Shown here: positions 48,584 to 61,589 of the stretch, in pieces
Numbering within the stretch: position 1 is the stretch's first letter
Layout of the letters: each line of letters begins with the position of its first letter
Assembly (NCBI RefSeq): GCF_000471905.2
Contig: NW_006499364.1
Location: 5,815,843-5,879,842 of the forward strand
Length of the DNA stretch: 64,000 bases
From: Amborella trichopoda
Taxonomy: Eukaryota; Streptophyta; Magnoliopsida; Amborellales; Amborellaceae
Reading direction: 5' to 3'
Position numbers and translations under genes: made by a program
Notes under the pieces: generated by a model
The model's input: the letters and a program-made list of their open reading frames with translations, nothing else
Databases searched by the model: none
Told to the model about the DNA's origin: nothing

Positions 48584-48766
48584 ATTAGAACTTCAACTCC
48601 ATGTTGATCAAAACATTGTATGGAGTATCTATGAACACCCCGGGTTTTAGACGTTGTGGATCTAGCTTTCCATGTTATCAGAACTTCGACTCCATGTTGA
48701 TCAAAACATTGTACGAAGTATCTATGAACACCCCGGGTTTTAGACGTTGTGGATCTAGCTTAGAAA
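48584..48766. repeat. 93-bp tandem duplication
   Basis: Two near-identical copies centred on ATGTTGATCAAAACATTGTA and CACCCCGGGTTTTAGACG. The period is a multiple of three, so the plus strand reads as a 31-residue repeat; no gene is inferred. Confidence 0.9.
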
Positions 48767-48818
48767 AGATGTTGATTTGTTTATTCCTAAAAGTTGGGAT
48801 TGAGGTCTCACATACATT

Positions 48819-51800
48819 TTTTTTATAGAATTGTTAACATTGTATTACTAAGACAGTAATAGTTACAAAATTGTGATGAAACTAAAGATACCCTCTAATT
48901 ATGGGTGTCTAACAGTAAAAAATACATCAGTCGTTCATGTACAAAAAGGCTTATAAGATCCGCCCATGTATCAAGATTTACAATGGTTTTACAGGAAAAG
49001 ACAAGGAGCTGTTGGTTGCTCGAGTGGGGGTAGGGGCAGGCTATGTAGTGCAGCTGTGGTCCTGAACAAAAAAGGAGTGGGACCTGGCCTGGTTTTCCAT
49101 GTGGAAGCTAGCTCCCTCCTTCGCCATGAGATCTGCGAGTTCATTGGAAGTCCTCCATGTATGTTTCCATAAGACGTTCATATCCCTGCATATGTAAGTA
49201 ACTTCATCAAAAATTGTTGTCAATTGCCAAGGGGGGGAGGTCATGCCACTTGCCCAAGATATAGTGTTTTGAGAGTCTCCTTCCACAATCAGATGTGTGC
49301 CCCAAGATGGGTTGAATTTTTTAATGCCCAATAGTAAAGACATGGCTTCTGCATATTGGGAATCATTAATTCCGAGATACACGGAGTAGGTGAGGAGGAC
49401 ATTTGGCTGGTAGTCTCTAAAGACGCCCCCGGTGCCTATCGGGCCTGGGTTTCCAAGTGAGCAGCCATCGAAATTAAGCTTGATGCCGCCCTCTGGTGGT
49501 GGTTGCCAATTGCTAGCTCTTGATATTTTCTGTGGCCTATGGTGGAGGACATTTTCCATTGAGAAAGGAAGATGTTCCTCGGTAATCCTGAGAAGATTTT
49601 GTGGTTAGCGGCCCAAAAAGAGGTCAGCGAGGTAGCCTTATGGAAGAGAGCTGGTGGGTGGAGTTGAAGTCCATTGAAAATTCTGTTATTCTTTTCTATC
49701 TATATTGTCCATATGGTGGCGGCCACCATGGTCTTCCATAAGGTTTTACTGGCCAAAGGCCACTGAGCTTCCATATTGTAAGATATAAGGGCTCTGACTG
49801 TGGGTGGTGTGACCCATTGGATGCCAAGAGTTGTAGCACAAGACTCCACAGCTTATGGGTAAATTCGCAATGAATAAAGAGGTGTGAGTTGGTTTCCTCC
49901 TCACAAATACACAGAGAGCATCTATTAGGGATTGAAATCCCTCTTTTTTGTAATTGGTCCACCGTGAGTGCTCTTTGGGAACAGGCTATCCAATTGAAAA
50001 ACTGAATCTTAGGTGGGGCAATGGTTGACAAGAGTTTTGACAGGATTGAGGTGGGGTTGAGAGGAAAGGTGGGGGGTAGGGTGAGGCTTTTATAAAAGGA
50101 AGCTACTATGAAGAGGCCTGAAGGGGAGAGGCTCCAAACTATAGTATCATTCCCATTTGTTGGGAAGAGACGCGCGGAGAGAGCCGTCAAAAGCAATTGG
50201 AATAGGTGGGTTTCCTCGTCTGAGAGGTTTCTTCAAAAAGAAGGATTCCAAACTCTCCATCCGCCTGAAAGAGGCACTTCCTCGGCGATAGTGAAGTTTT
50301 TGTTGGATGCAAGTGAGTAAAGGGTTGGGAATGCTTGGTACAGCGGAGAGTTTCCAACCCATAAAATATGTCCAACAGTTTACCCTATGTCCCTCTCTAG
50401 GATGGAATCTTATGTGTCTTCTGAACTGTGACAAAGAGGAGGCTAAGGATTTCCAAGCCCCTGACGCTCTGTGTCTGTGGAGCCTCTCTGGTATCCATGT
50501 TCCGTCCTGAATTTTGTATTTGCGACGTAGCACTTGAGCCCAGAGAGACTCAAGTTGAGAAGCTAGGCGCTACCACCATTTTCCTAGGAGAGCTGTGTTC
50601 TGTTTTCTTAGGGTCTGGATTCTTAAGCCCCCAGATGTTTTCCCAAGCTACAAGATGGAATTTAGTCTTCTCTGCCTGTACAGACCATAGGAAATTCCGC
50701 ATAAGTTATTCTATGCGGTTGGCCACTTGTGCAGGCATTTGGTATAGGGACATGAAGTAGACCGAGGTATTTGCCAAGGTGGCTTTAATCAGGGTAACTG
50801 TTCCTGTTGGGGAAAGGTATCGACCTTTTCAACTAGTGAGGCGTCTCTCAACTTTATCTAAAACCGGAGACCAGAGCCTCTATTTTGGTTTCCCTAATCC
50901 CAAAGGAAGGCCTAGATATGTTAGTGGAAGGTCTTCCACTTTACATTCCCAATCTGGGATGAGGGCTCTTACCTCTGCATTTGTCATGGCTACTCCCATC
51001 ATTTTAGATTTCTCCATGTTTACTTTGAAGCATGTTGCTTTCTAAAAACACATGACGAAAAGTTTGAGGTTGTCGACTTCATTTGGTGTAGCGTCAGGGA
51101 AGACCAAGGTATCGTCTGCGTATTGCAGATGAGACATTGTTGGGCCCTGATTACTACTTTTGAAGCCGGAAAGAAGGCCACATTGATAGAGACGGGATAA
51201 GGATCTGAAGAAAACTTCCACTGCGATGGCAAAAAGGAAGGGGGAAAGGGGATCCCCTTGTCGGAGTCCCCTCGAGGCTGGGAAGAAGCCTTTTGATGTC
51301 CCATTGATGATAATGGAAAAATGGGGATGAGAATAACATTCTCTCATCCAACTCCTCCATCGTACCCTGAACCCCATTCTAACCATGGACTCTTCCAAGA
51401 TGGACCAGTCTACGTGGTCATAGGCTTTCTTACAGTCTATTTTGAAAATTAAGCCAGGTTTCTTAGCCAAGTGTCTAGTGTGAATACACTCATTAGCCAC
51501 TAAGACTCCATCTAAGATCTGTCTATCTTGGATGAAGACTGATTGAGATGGAGAGATCACAGAAGGGAGGACCTTTTGAAGTCTAGACGCGAGGACCTTA
51601 GCCAATATTTTGTAAGTCAAGTTCATAAGGCTAATTGGTCAAAAATCCTTGGTGTCCTGTGCCCCTTCAATTTTTGGAACAAGGGCTATGAAGGTGGCAT
51701 TGATTGCTTTGTGGATGACTCCCCTTTGGAAGAATTCCTCAAAGAAGTTCACGAAGTCAAGATGAAAGGTGCTCCAGATAAATTTGGAGGGTGCAATCGG

Positions 51801-54800
51801 GAAACCGTCTGGACCAGGAGCTTTGTCTTTTGGCTAGGGCATTAATTGCTTGTACAATTTCATCTTCAGAGAAGGGTTGCTCTAGCCAAGTAGCTAAATC
51901 GTCAGGGAGGACCAGGAAATCAAGATCAGCAATTAAAGGTCGTGGGCCAGCCTGGGCAGTGTATAGAGTTTGAAAGAACTCTATAATAGCTTGCTCTATT
52001 AGTGCTGGTTGGGCGAGGTAGCTGTTATTGACTTTAAGCACTGCAATAGTGTTGTCCCTTCTACGGTAGTTGGCTGTACAATGGAAAAAGGTTGTGTTTT
52101 GGTCGCCCACTTTTAACCACTTTATCCTAGATCTCTGGAACCAATAGATCTCCTCTTTTTTAAGAGTGGACAGGTAATCCAGTTTGGACTAGGTTCTGAG
52201 GTTAATTTCGGAGGTGTCCAAAGGTCTGGATTCTTCAAGGTTGGCTAGTCCTTGGATGGTATCCAAGAGGTTGGATTTGATTTGAGAATAGTTTCCAGGT
52301 ACAGCTTTGCTCCAATTTTGATAGAAGCTTTGAGAAGCTGGATTTTAGTCTGGAGTATATAGCCTGCTCTACCCCTAACATGGGATGATAAGGAATCCCA
52401 CCAAGTTGGTATCATAGTAGTAAGAGACGCCTCTTCTAGCCACGCTAGTTCAAACCTGAAAGGTTTGGACCCTCTTCTCACTATGTTGGTGTCCAGGAAA
52501 ATGGGACAATGGTCAGAGATAGGTTTGGGTAAGACCAAAGCATGGGACCCTGGGAATTGTTCCTCCCAATTTGTGGAGAACAGGAAGCGATCAAGTTTTG
52601 AGAGGGAAGGGCATGATTTGACCAAGTGAAGTGATTGCCTTGAAGAAGAATATCGATGAGTTCATTCCTGCTAATGAAATCAGCGAAGTCCCTCATGTCC
52701 TGAGAGATGGGGGTAAGGGAGTTTCTCTCATAAGACCATCTGGTAACGTTGAAGTCTCCTCCCAAGCACGAAATAGGTTGTAGAAGAGCTGCAACGTAAT
52801 CCAGTTCAGACCACCAACTGTGTTTGAGTGAGGCAGAGTTTGGCCCATAAATGGCCTTGAGTTTCCAGGGAATACCATCAGGGACACTAGATAAAAGAAT
52901 GGTCACAGAGAAAACCCCTATATGTGAAGAAATGAGAGAATGGTCCATGGAAATCCAAACTACCCAGATACCTCCAGAAGCCCCATTCGCTGGTAGTGAT
53001 ACCCATTGAGTATGTCTTTTGCCCCAAATTTGACGGATGAGCTGAAGGGTAGGCTCTGGTTGTTTGGTTTCGATAAGGGCTAGGACAATGGGCGAGTGTT
53101 TGAGAACTAAACCTTTGACAGCGTTCCTTTTGGGTTGTTGTCCCAGTCCCCTAACATTCCATGTGACTATCTTCATGGGTCTGGAGGGGAAGAAGAGAAA
53201 GAGGCCAGCCTAGATGACCTCCTGGGGTATGAGGTTAGGAGAACTGATGGGGAGTCACAGGGAGGCTTCTCTTGAAAAGAGATAGAAGAGAAAAGACTAA
53301 GTAATTCTCTTTGTCATTTGAGTCTCACCTTTAATCTGCTTTGTGCATCTACTGTTAAGAACTTGTGGGCCGGTCCTTCTGGGCCATCATGATGGAAACC
53401 CATGATTTTGTACATCTCCTTCATTTTTGCTTCGATGTTGTTGTTTCTGTCCTCATCCGGCTCCTTTGTGTTCTCATGGGATACGGGGGGGGGCAGACTT
53501 TAGCCCTCTGTCGGTTCTTCCACCGATTCCAGTTGCACCTCTGTATTGTTGGGGGGCTGGAGTTCAGAAGGCAAAGGAGGAAGGGACTCAGAGACAGCCC
53601 CAGGCAGAGGGATAGGGATAGGCGGACCCGGGTTGGAGGAAGGGTGGGAAGATGGTTGGGCGATAAAGGGCTGAACCAAAGAAGAAGTGGGCTGCATAAG
53701 TGTGAGGGAAGGGGAGTAGGACGAGAAGAGGGCTTGTGCGTTAATCGAGGTAGGGTACTGAGGCAAGGGAGGGGACGAAAGGGATGAGGGAAAATAGGTT
53801 AGGAATTGATGTGTCTGAACAAAGGAGAGAGTAGCATATTGAACAGGGTGAGAGGGAGGCCAAGTAAAATGGAGCGTATTAAACTGGTGATTTGAACCAG
53901 GTGTGGGGCATAGGAGAGATAAATGCTCAGCATGAAAGAGATTGAGTCAAGCTCCGGGGGATAATGCTCCCAGGTTTGGGTAGTCACAATGCCTTGGGGG
54001 AGGAGGTTCCTGTCCATAGTGAGGAAATGACGAAGGTTGGAGGACTCCTCTGGACTAAGTAAAAGTGTGAGGATATCCGTGAGGCAGAAGGGATGATAGG
54101 TAAGAGAAAGGAGTGGGTTAGAAGGGAGAGGCACCAGAGAGGAGGAAGATGGAAAGGCTGGCGAACCTAATGGGAGAGGGGTTAAAAAGCTGGTGTCCCC
54201 TATCTGAGGAGGAAAGATCAGGACACGACCCTTCAAAGGGATGTGGTGGGACGGAGGACGGGGGTGCGAAAGTAGAGGGAGAGGGGGATGTGGCCACGTC
54301 GGCTAAGGAGGGGGAAGCTGAAGACGGCGCTGATGATAGATAGAGAGGGGAAGGCTGCGCGACCGACGAGTGTCGGTGATCAAGACGGCGGGGTTCTTTG
54401 AGTTCTGGGGGAGTGAAAACATGGCGTGACACGTCCGTGGGGTTAGGTGGAACGAACGACAGGGAGGTAGGGGTAAAAAGGAGGGGTGATGTGGCCACAT
54501 CACCAGAGGGGGGAGAAGGTAGTGGCGATGCAGGTGACACATGGCCTATGGCGGTTAGGGCGGGTGACACCTGGAGAGAGGCCGCAGCCGAGGGAGGCAG
54601 AGCCTACGACAGATGGACAAGAGGTGACCGTTGAAGGATGTAAGCGGCGAGGGGGGCAGGAGGGCTGTGGAGGACGGCGCTGTCGCAGTGTCATCATGGG
54701 GGGTTGGTGGACGCGTGGAAACCTCAGATGACACTTGGCCCTGGGAAGCAGAGGGGAGCGGCAGGGGTACAGAGGAGGACGGGTTGGTGGGGCACGTGTC

Positions 54801-55987
54801 AAGCTGAGGAGGAGGACAGGAAGGTGTTTGAAATAAGGGGGGGATTTCGAGAAAGACGGGCCCGGGTCGTTAATGAGGCCCGAAGACAGAGAGAAGGGTG
54901 GTGAAGCACAGTTGGCCTCCTTTCCGGTTCGACGACAGAAGGTAGGTGAACCATCAGCAGGTGGGCCAAGGAAGGCAGGCTCACTATGGGTCGGGTCAAG
55001 AGTAAGCAGCGGTGCCGAAGGTAGAGGGAGCTGGGGGCTGTGGTGGCGTACTTTACCAACGGCCAGATCTGGAGGTAGGCGGCATCTCCTACGCAGACGA
55101 GCTTTCTTATAAATCAAGGTCCAAGGATCAGAGCAAGCATCCAGTGATTTAGCAGGGTCTTCATAGTGGAGGAAATGGGGAGAAGGAGGGGAAGCCGGGG
55201 ACCAGGAGATCGACACTGGAAAGTAAAGGTCCTCAACTTCCATCCATAAAGCTTGGGGAATGTGTTTGGAGTCCAAAACTTCCACCAGCACTTGTATAGA
55301 ACGTAGTGGGAGGGTTTCAATCGAAATCCAATGAATTGAGATGAGAGACCCACATGCTACCGCAAGATGTCGGAAGTTTCAAGAGACCACGCTTGGAGTG
55401 GGATATGGTTAAAGGTTAGCCATACCCTTTGCTTCATAATAGATCCCAGTTTGGGGGACCAGGACCGGAGGTGGCACTGAGCTCCATGGAAGGTGAGAGT
55501 TTTGGTTTCCTGTAAAGCGAGTTGGGCGCTTTTCGAAGAGGGGAAGCTAAAGAGGATATCGCCACTTGCAAGGCCTTTGCAGATAAGGTTTGGTTCCCCC
55601 CAATGATTTTGAGCGCCTTTTTCAATCCCTCTAATATTATGGCGACTAGGTTGGAAGGTTCCAATCAAGGACGAGAGAAGCTTAGACTTGTTTTTCACAA
55701 TCTCCTCATGTGGGATGGAGATGCAAAAAGAGAGGAAGGGGGACTGTTCAGCAGGATGAGGTGTACTTTATGGTGGTGGAGCGGGGTTAGAAGAAATGAT
55801 GGTGGTCGACTTGGTGGAGGCTAAAACCTGAGAGTAAGAAGCCCTGTGAGGACATGGGGGTGGTGAAGTGGCCGCAGATTTAGGTGGTGGTGGAAGGATT
55901 ATGGGGTAACGATTGTAGATGTCGTTCCAGCATCTCAGAGGAGGGATGGGACTACGACGAGCCATGAAGCCTCTCATATTATCTTTC
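48819..55987 (-). mobile_element. L1 LINE, full length, frames interrupted
   Basis: The 7,169-bp insertion is flanked by perfect TCTCACATACATT at 48806-48818 and 55988-56000. Minus-strand order: ORF1 (about 55977-53300) with an RNA-binding region of DUF4283 type (55750-55100) and a long Pro/Ser-rich tail; endonuclease from MKIVTWNVRGLG (53176) with ALIETK and GGDFNVTRW; reverse transcriptase (about 52110-51040) with SPSQSVFIQDRQILDGVLVA and LQYADD; zinc-binding domain (about 50200-49700, IPNRCSLCICEEETNSHLFI); and RNase H (49559-49060) with FDGCSLGNPGP, YAEAM, EGDSQNTISWAS and NELADLMAKEGA. ORF2 shifts frame at least four times, so this copy is dead unless those are sequencing errors. Confidence 0.95.
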
Positions 55988-56000
55988 TCTCACATACATT

Positions 56001-58684
56001 GAAACCCAATCTTGTGTACATTGAAACCCAATCTTGAGCACCTATGAATCACAAATTTTGTGAGATGGAATCTGGATTACCAACTTCCAGGAATAGGAAT
56101 TCATAAAAAACAATTTGGAACGAGAATCAAGAAATTTGGAATCATGATACCTATCTTTCGAGATAGCGATTCATCTTGGAAAATGCAGAATCGCGATTCC
56201 GAACCAGAATCACGACCTTCGTACACAATTCAAGTAACTACATTGTAAAAATTCTATATGACCAATGCTCCAACTCCCACTATCCCATCCAACCAAATCG
56301 CACGCCATCTTCGCCAATCACCTAACATGGTCCCTTTTTATTTCTCCTTTACAAAAAAAAGTGCAAAGAAAATTTAAAGAAAAGCATGAAAAAGAACGCA
56401 CCAAATGGAAAATGCGAGAAAAATGTGAAAACTGTCACCATCCTTCTCGCTTCCTCCCTCCCTCCCTCCCTCCCTCTCTCTCCTTCCTTTCTTCTCCTTC
56501 TTTCGCTTAACCTTGATTTCTTTGGAAACATAAACCCTTCTAAAATCCCTTACCTATATTTCTACCATGGCTTTTCCAGGTATTCTTCAGCAATTTGTCC
56601 CCATCAAACTAGATTAAGTTTTCTCTAGCTCCAGACATCTTGATGTGACTAGCATCCCATTTCACCAAGAATTTCAACGTCTACTATCAACAATAATTAT
56701 TATCTCAGAAAAACTCATGACCTACTTACCCAAAAAATAGAAAACAACAATGCCCTTCTTCTATTCAAAAGTTCCTTCAATTTTTTGGCATGAAATAATT
56801 CTCACAATAATACGCCTACCCAGACCATTACACCAATTTTATCAAAATTCTAACATTCAATGTTTAAGCAATCTCGATTCTGCTGATCTGCAAGCCTTTG
56901 GTTCAGCCTGCGTTGTTTTTCCACCTTCTTTTGAGATGGAGTTACATACTAGCATTCCTATGCATGCTTTTCATGGATATGCATCTGATCCAGAAGTATA
57001 TTTGTCCTACAGATTGAGTTAAAATAAGCTTACAATATCTCCTCAGATAACTATCCAGTGCAAGTGTCAACTTGATGGTTAAGGATCTGAACCTACACCA
57101 ATTGATGGCATCCCTCTCCTTCCTAACCATCTTAACTCTCATAACTCCTGAGACAACAAACTTACTTAAATGGCACAACTGACTTGAGATCTTCAAAGGT
57201 GTCTAGGAGAACAGACAAAGCAAGTTGTATAGTGTCCGAAACTTTCATTACATCTTAATCTACGTTTACAAGTTGGGAGTCTTGAGGTTATGAGAAGCAT
57301 AACTCTTCATTTTCAGGTAGCAAAAATAAAAATCAATGTTAAGGCACATGCACATGATCAACACTCTTTGCAAACAAAATAATTGATATGAGTACTAAGG
57401 GAAGGAGAAGTATGTTAGAGAACATTCCCAACTGCATGATTGAGCATAAGAATCAACAGGAGAACATAAGTGCAAATACTCGAACAAAAATTGGGTGGAG
57501 CAGGGGAATCTTGTTGAATCATACTGGCAGAAGCATGGGTGTCTTTTCGGTCACAAAGGTGTTGACGGAGATGAACAGGGTTCCTAGACACTAATGTGGA
57601 TAGAGCTCAAAGAACCTGTGAGATGAATAGAATTTGTTCCACCGCATTTATATGATTCCTTTTCAGGTGATACCAAAAAGCACTCCAGATAGCGGCATTT
57701 GAGGTTGTCGAACGAATAAAAACACACCAAGAAACATTGACAAGCCATAATTAGTAGAACAAATCAAACGCATTAAATAAATTCAGCATATTTTAAGTCT
57801 TGAAAGTGTTGAGGATCATAACCAGATGAATCACCAAGTTATTTCTGTTTAGAGTAGTGAGGCTTTCAGAAATCGATGTAGGTATGCAATTCAGCCATCT
57901 TATCCAGTTTCTAGAGTAACTACCAAATAACAATAGACATTTAGCCGAAACTATTAAAATTATCACATGCTCTTTTAGAATTATCTCAAATATTGTATCT
58001 CGTTTTATTGTTCTTCCCAGTTCTCTTTACAGATAACAAATCATCTCTATCCTATCAAATTCATTAAATTTCTGGATTTTAGTTCTATACACTTTAGATA
58101 CTTTAGAAAACTCTATATCTGTTTTCTGTTAGTTTTTGAAAAGGTCGTTCCAGAACAACATATGATATTTTGTAAAGGCAATTTTCAATCTCAAGGCAAA
58201 GTGTTACTTACATGAAAGTTTTGCTCCCACATTGCCTAGAGACAAGTCTCTCCATGGCTTTATAAGTAGGAGAATTACTTAGTCCCACGAGGTTTGGAAT
58301 AGAGAAACATTGGGGGTTTTCTGGATGCTTTTAATTTGTTTGCATACTTAAAACACACTCACATTCCATGGTATGTTTTGAGAATGGTTCACCAGTATGG
58401 AGCCCAAAATGAAGAGTTTTTCCAAGCCTCCGAGAACCTAGAAACCAACATTTTCCTAGTTAAAGATCATTGAAATGCTCCTCTTATTTTCGTTTTTTGA
58501 GTAGTGTATTCATTCTACAAAGAAGGCCACGGTTTTGACATTTCCACATAGCACTTCCAGAATATAAAAAGAATACAAATAGTTTTAAGTTTTAACTAGT
58601 GAAAAATAATCCATGTTCCCAAGACTTTAAATGTATTTCTTTTCTCTTTACGTTTCAATTATCATAACCTCAACTTATTTATTT
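56001..58684. other. non-coding sequence; possible LTR-like promoter near 58200
   Basis: A TCCCTCCC-rich tract lies at 56450-56490. TCCCACATTGCCTAGAGAC followed by CTTTATAAG at about 58227-58268 resembles a plant LTR promoter; no LTR ends were found. Nothing else is recognised. Confidence 0.4.
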
Positions 58685-58692
58685 TCCAAATT

Positions 58693-61576
58693 CAATGTTT
58701 AAAAACACGGATGTGGCTGCCTAGGCCGGTGACCAGAGACAAAGGTGACCTGCTTTTTGGGAAGTGCAAATCCTTGCGGATTTTTGGCCCCCCCACATCT
58801 CCCTCCCATTTCATTGTATATAGAAATGACTTTTTTTTATTTAACAAGTAAGTTTTGTATGTAATATATTGTTCAAAACGCAGAAGTCAAAAGTACAGAT
58901 CAAATATAAACATTTAGACTTTTGAATATGAATTAAATAGCTAAAAATCAAAAGCAACATTAAAAAAATATAAAAGAAAAGATAAAAAACAATATTCAAT
59001 CGATTTGAGGCAAATAAACTCCCCGGTGTACCAAATGTCTCTCTTTCACATGCCTACTCAGGTGACCAATCGCCTAGAACAGCTCATGCGGAACTTTTTG
59101 TGGTAAGGGCATGCAAAGAAGACCAAATTCCACCTGGTCGCGTGGGAAACATATGCCTACCTAAAAAACTTGGAGGTCTAGGGATTTGGACCCTTAGGAA
59201 ACACAATTCGGCCTTACTCGGAAAATGATGGTGGCGCCTAGCTACTCAGCTTGACTCTTTTTGGACTAGAATCCTTCGAAGTAAATATAGAATCCTGGAA
59301 GGAGTATGGTTGCCAGATAATAGACAGTGGCCGAAAGCGTCAGGAGCCTGGAAATCTATCCTTACCTCTATCACACAGTTCAAAAGATGGGTACGTCTTC
59401 AGCGGGTCTGATCTTTGGCTGGGTCATACCCCTCTGAGCCAAGCTTTCCCAACCCTATTCTTGCTCGCCACAAACAAACACTCCATTGTAGCTGACGAAA
59501 TGGTGCTAATAGAAGGCTGAAGAAATTGGAACCCTTCATTTCGAAGGCACCTCACTGATGAGGAAGCCTTACATTTCCCAACTCTCTCGGCAGCGCTATA
59601 CTCAACTTTCATTCCCTTAAATGGGACTGATTCTCTGATGTGGACGCTAACTCCTACTAGCCTCTTCATGGTTGCCTCTTTCTATAAGAGCCTCTCTCAG
59701 GCCCCTACCCTTCCTACCAACCCTCCATCAGCCCTGGCAAAAGTCTGAGCGACCATTGCACCACCCAAGGTGCAAACCTTTAACTGAATTGCTGCATCCA
59801 ACAAAGCTCTCATGGTGGACCAACTCCAAAAAAGGGGGATCCCCATCCCCAATAGATGTGCTTTATGTCTTTCTGAGGAGAAATCTAACCCTCATCTTTT
59901 CCTTCTTTGCAATGTTGCACGATTAATGGAGTATGGTAGTACAGCTGTTTGGTATCCAATGGGTCACGCCATCCTCGATCAAAGCCCTTATTTCTTACGA
60001 CCTGGACTTAATGGCCAAAAGCTGGAAAAACTCTGTGGAAAGCTACTGTAGCTGCTACCATATGGATCTTATTGGTTGCAAGGGATAACAGAATCTTTCA
60101 AGGCATCAAACTACAAACCCCAGCTCTCTTTCATAGGGTCTCTACCTTGGCCTCATTTTGGGCTTCTAATCACCGGACATTCATGGGCCTTCCAAGGAAC
60201 CTCTTCCATAGTCAATGGGAAAATATTCTTTACCACCAACCTAGAAAGGCTATTAGACATAACAACTGGCAACCTCCACCTGCTAGCAGCATTAAGTTAA
60301 ACTTTGACGATTGTTCGATTGGGAATCCTGGCCCGGCTGATGCTGGAGGAGTTTTTAGAGACCACCACCAGAAAGTGCTCTTAATGTACTCTGAACGCCT
60401 CGGTAATGGTGACTCCCAATTCGCAGAGGCTATGGCTTTGCTACTATGGCTGAAAAAGTTCAACCTTTCTTGGGGATCGTGCCTCATTGTGGAAGGAGAC
60501 TCCCAAAATACTATCTCTTGGGCAAGTGGGAAGATCCCTCCCCCTTGGCAATCACCACTATTTTTGATGAAATCTTTCACATTTGCAAGGATATGGACGT
60601 CTCCTGGAGGCATATCTAGAGGACGTCCAACGTGTTCGCAAATCTCATGGCGAAGGAGGGAGCTCGAATCCAAGAGGAAGAAAACGCCAGGTCCCACTCC
60701 TTTTTTGTCACGGACCACAGGCACACTTCGTAGCTTCAAAAGCGTCTTCCTTGGTTTTTGGTTTAATTTTTTGGAAAGACACTGTAAATCATTGTAAACG
60801 GGAGAGTTTTATACGCGCCCTTTTGTATATGGCTCATTGACGTATTTTTTACGAAGAGCTACCCCGTGGGGGCTCTTGGTCTTCTCATTTTTGTAACCAT
60901 TACTGTCTCAGTAATACAATGTTAACGTTTCAAAAAAAAAAATCGATTTGGTGCCAATGGACTTTTTTATTGAATTGTTTCCCCAAAGACCCAAACTACA
61001 TATTAAAATGGGAAAATAATGATGTAAATAGTCAATAAATTATCAAATATATATCATACAGTATCACAAAAAAAAAAAAAATCGAATAGCAAAGAATAAC
61101 ATCAAAAGACATTGTGAAAAAAATAAATACATAACCTAATAAAAAATATTGAAATATAACAACCTTCTTGAAGTGGAATCGATATCAGGTCATACCCAAA
61201 TGTTTTGATTCCCAAATCTCCTCTTTTACAACCATTAAAAGCCTCAAAAAGATTGGAGATGAATATCCATTAATTGCGTGACCATTCAAGGAGGTCGAAA
61301 AAAATTTCGACCTCACTACAAATCTTCAAAATCATGTTTTTCTCAAAACATTTCTCACTCTAAACTTTACTAACAAATTTTTATAAGCAAAAAATGGCCC
61401 CCAAAATCCTTTACGGGGTAAAATGACAATTTATCCATTACCTGAGTTTTTTTTTTGCAGCATTGGGCAATGCGGGCGCCTTCAAGGACCTGCCTTAAGC
61501 AGGACACCAGTCCATGATTAGGAGTTTTTGAAAAAAAACAGCCTAGGCCGCAAGGCGGCTGTTTTTTCATTCATTG
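58693..61576. mobile_element. non-autonomous hAT element with perfect 8-bp target duplication
   Basis: TCCAAATT occurs at 58685-58692 and 61577-61584. The termini start CAATG on both sides, followed by A-rich sequence and GCCTAGGC words, like the MITE at 8931-9322. Without the nested L1 it is about 0.94 kb. No transposase is encoded. Confidence 0.85.
59016..60940 (+). mobile_element. 5'-truncated L1 LINE nested in hAT
   Basis: The element starts in the RT thumb region (QVTNRLEQLMRNFLW), continues through the zinc-binding domain (IPIPNRCALCLSEEKSNPHL, about 59815-59930) and RNase H (about 60290-60690; FDDCSIGNPGP, FAEAMAL, EGDSQNTISWASG), and ends AATGTTAACGTTTC plus poly(A). Flanks AATCGATTTGAGGCAAAT (58998-59015) and AATCGATTTGGTGCCAAT (60941-60958) match at 15 of 18. 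Several stops and frameshifts are present. It belongs to the same family as the L1 at 48819. Confidence 0.9.
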
Positions 61577-61589
61577 TCCAAATTACTGT

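Noticed and set aside
53365-55824. Several plus-strand frames of 60 to 140 residues rich in Gly and Arg
   Set aside because: They are antisense to ORF1 of the L1 at 48819-55987.
58200-58480. Solo LTR
   Set aside because: Only a promoter-like motif is seen; no TG/CA ends or target duplication could be found.
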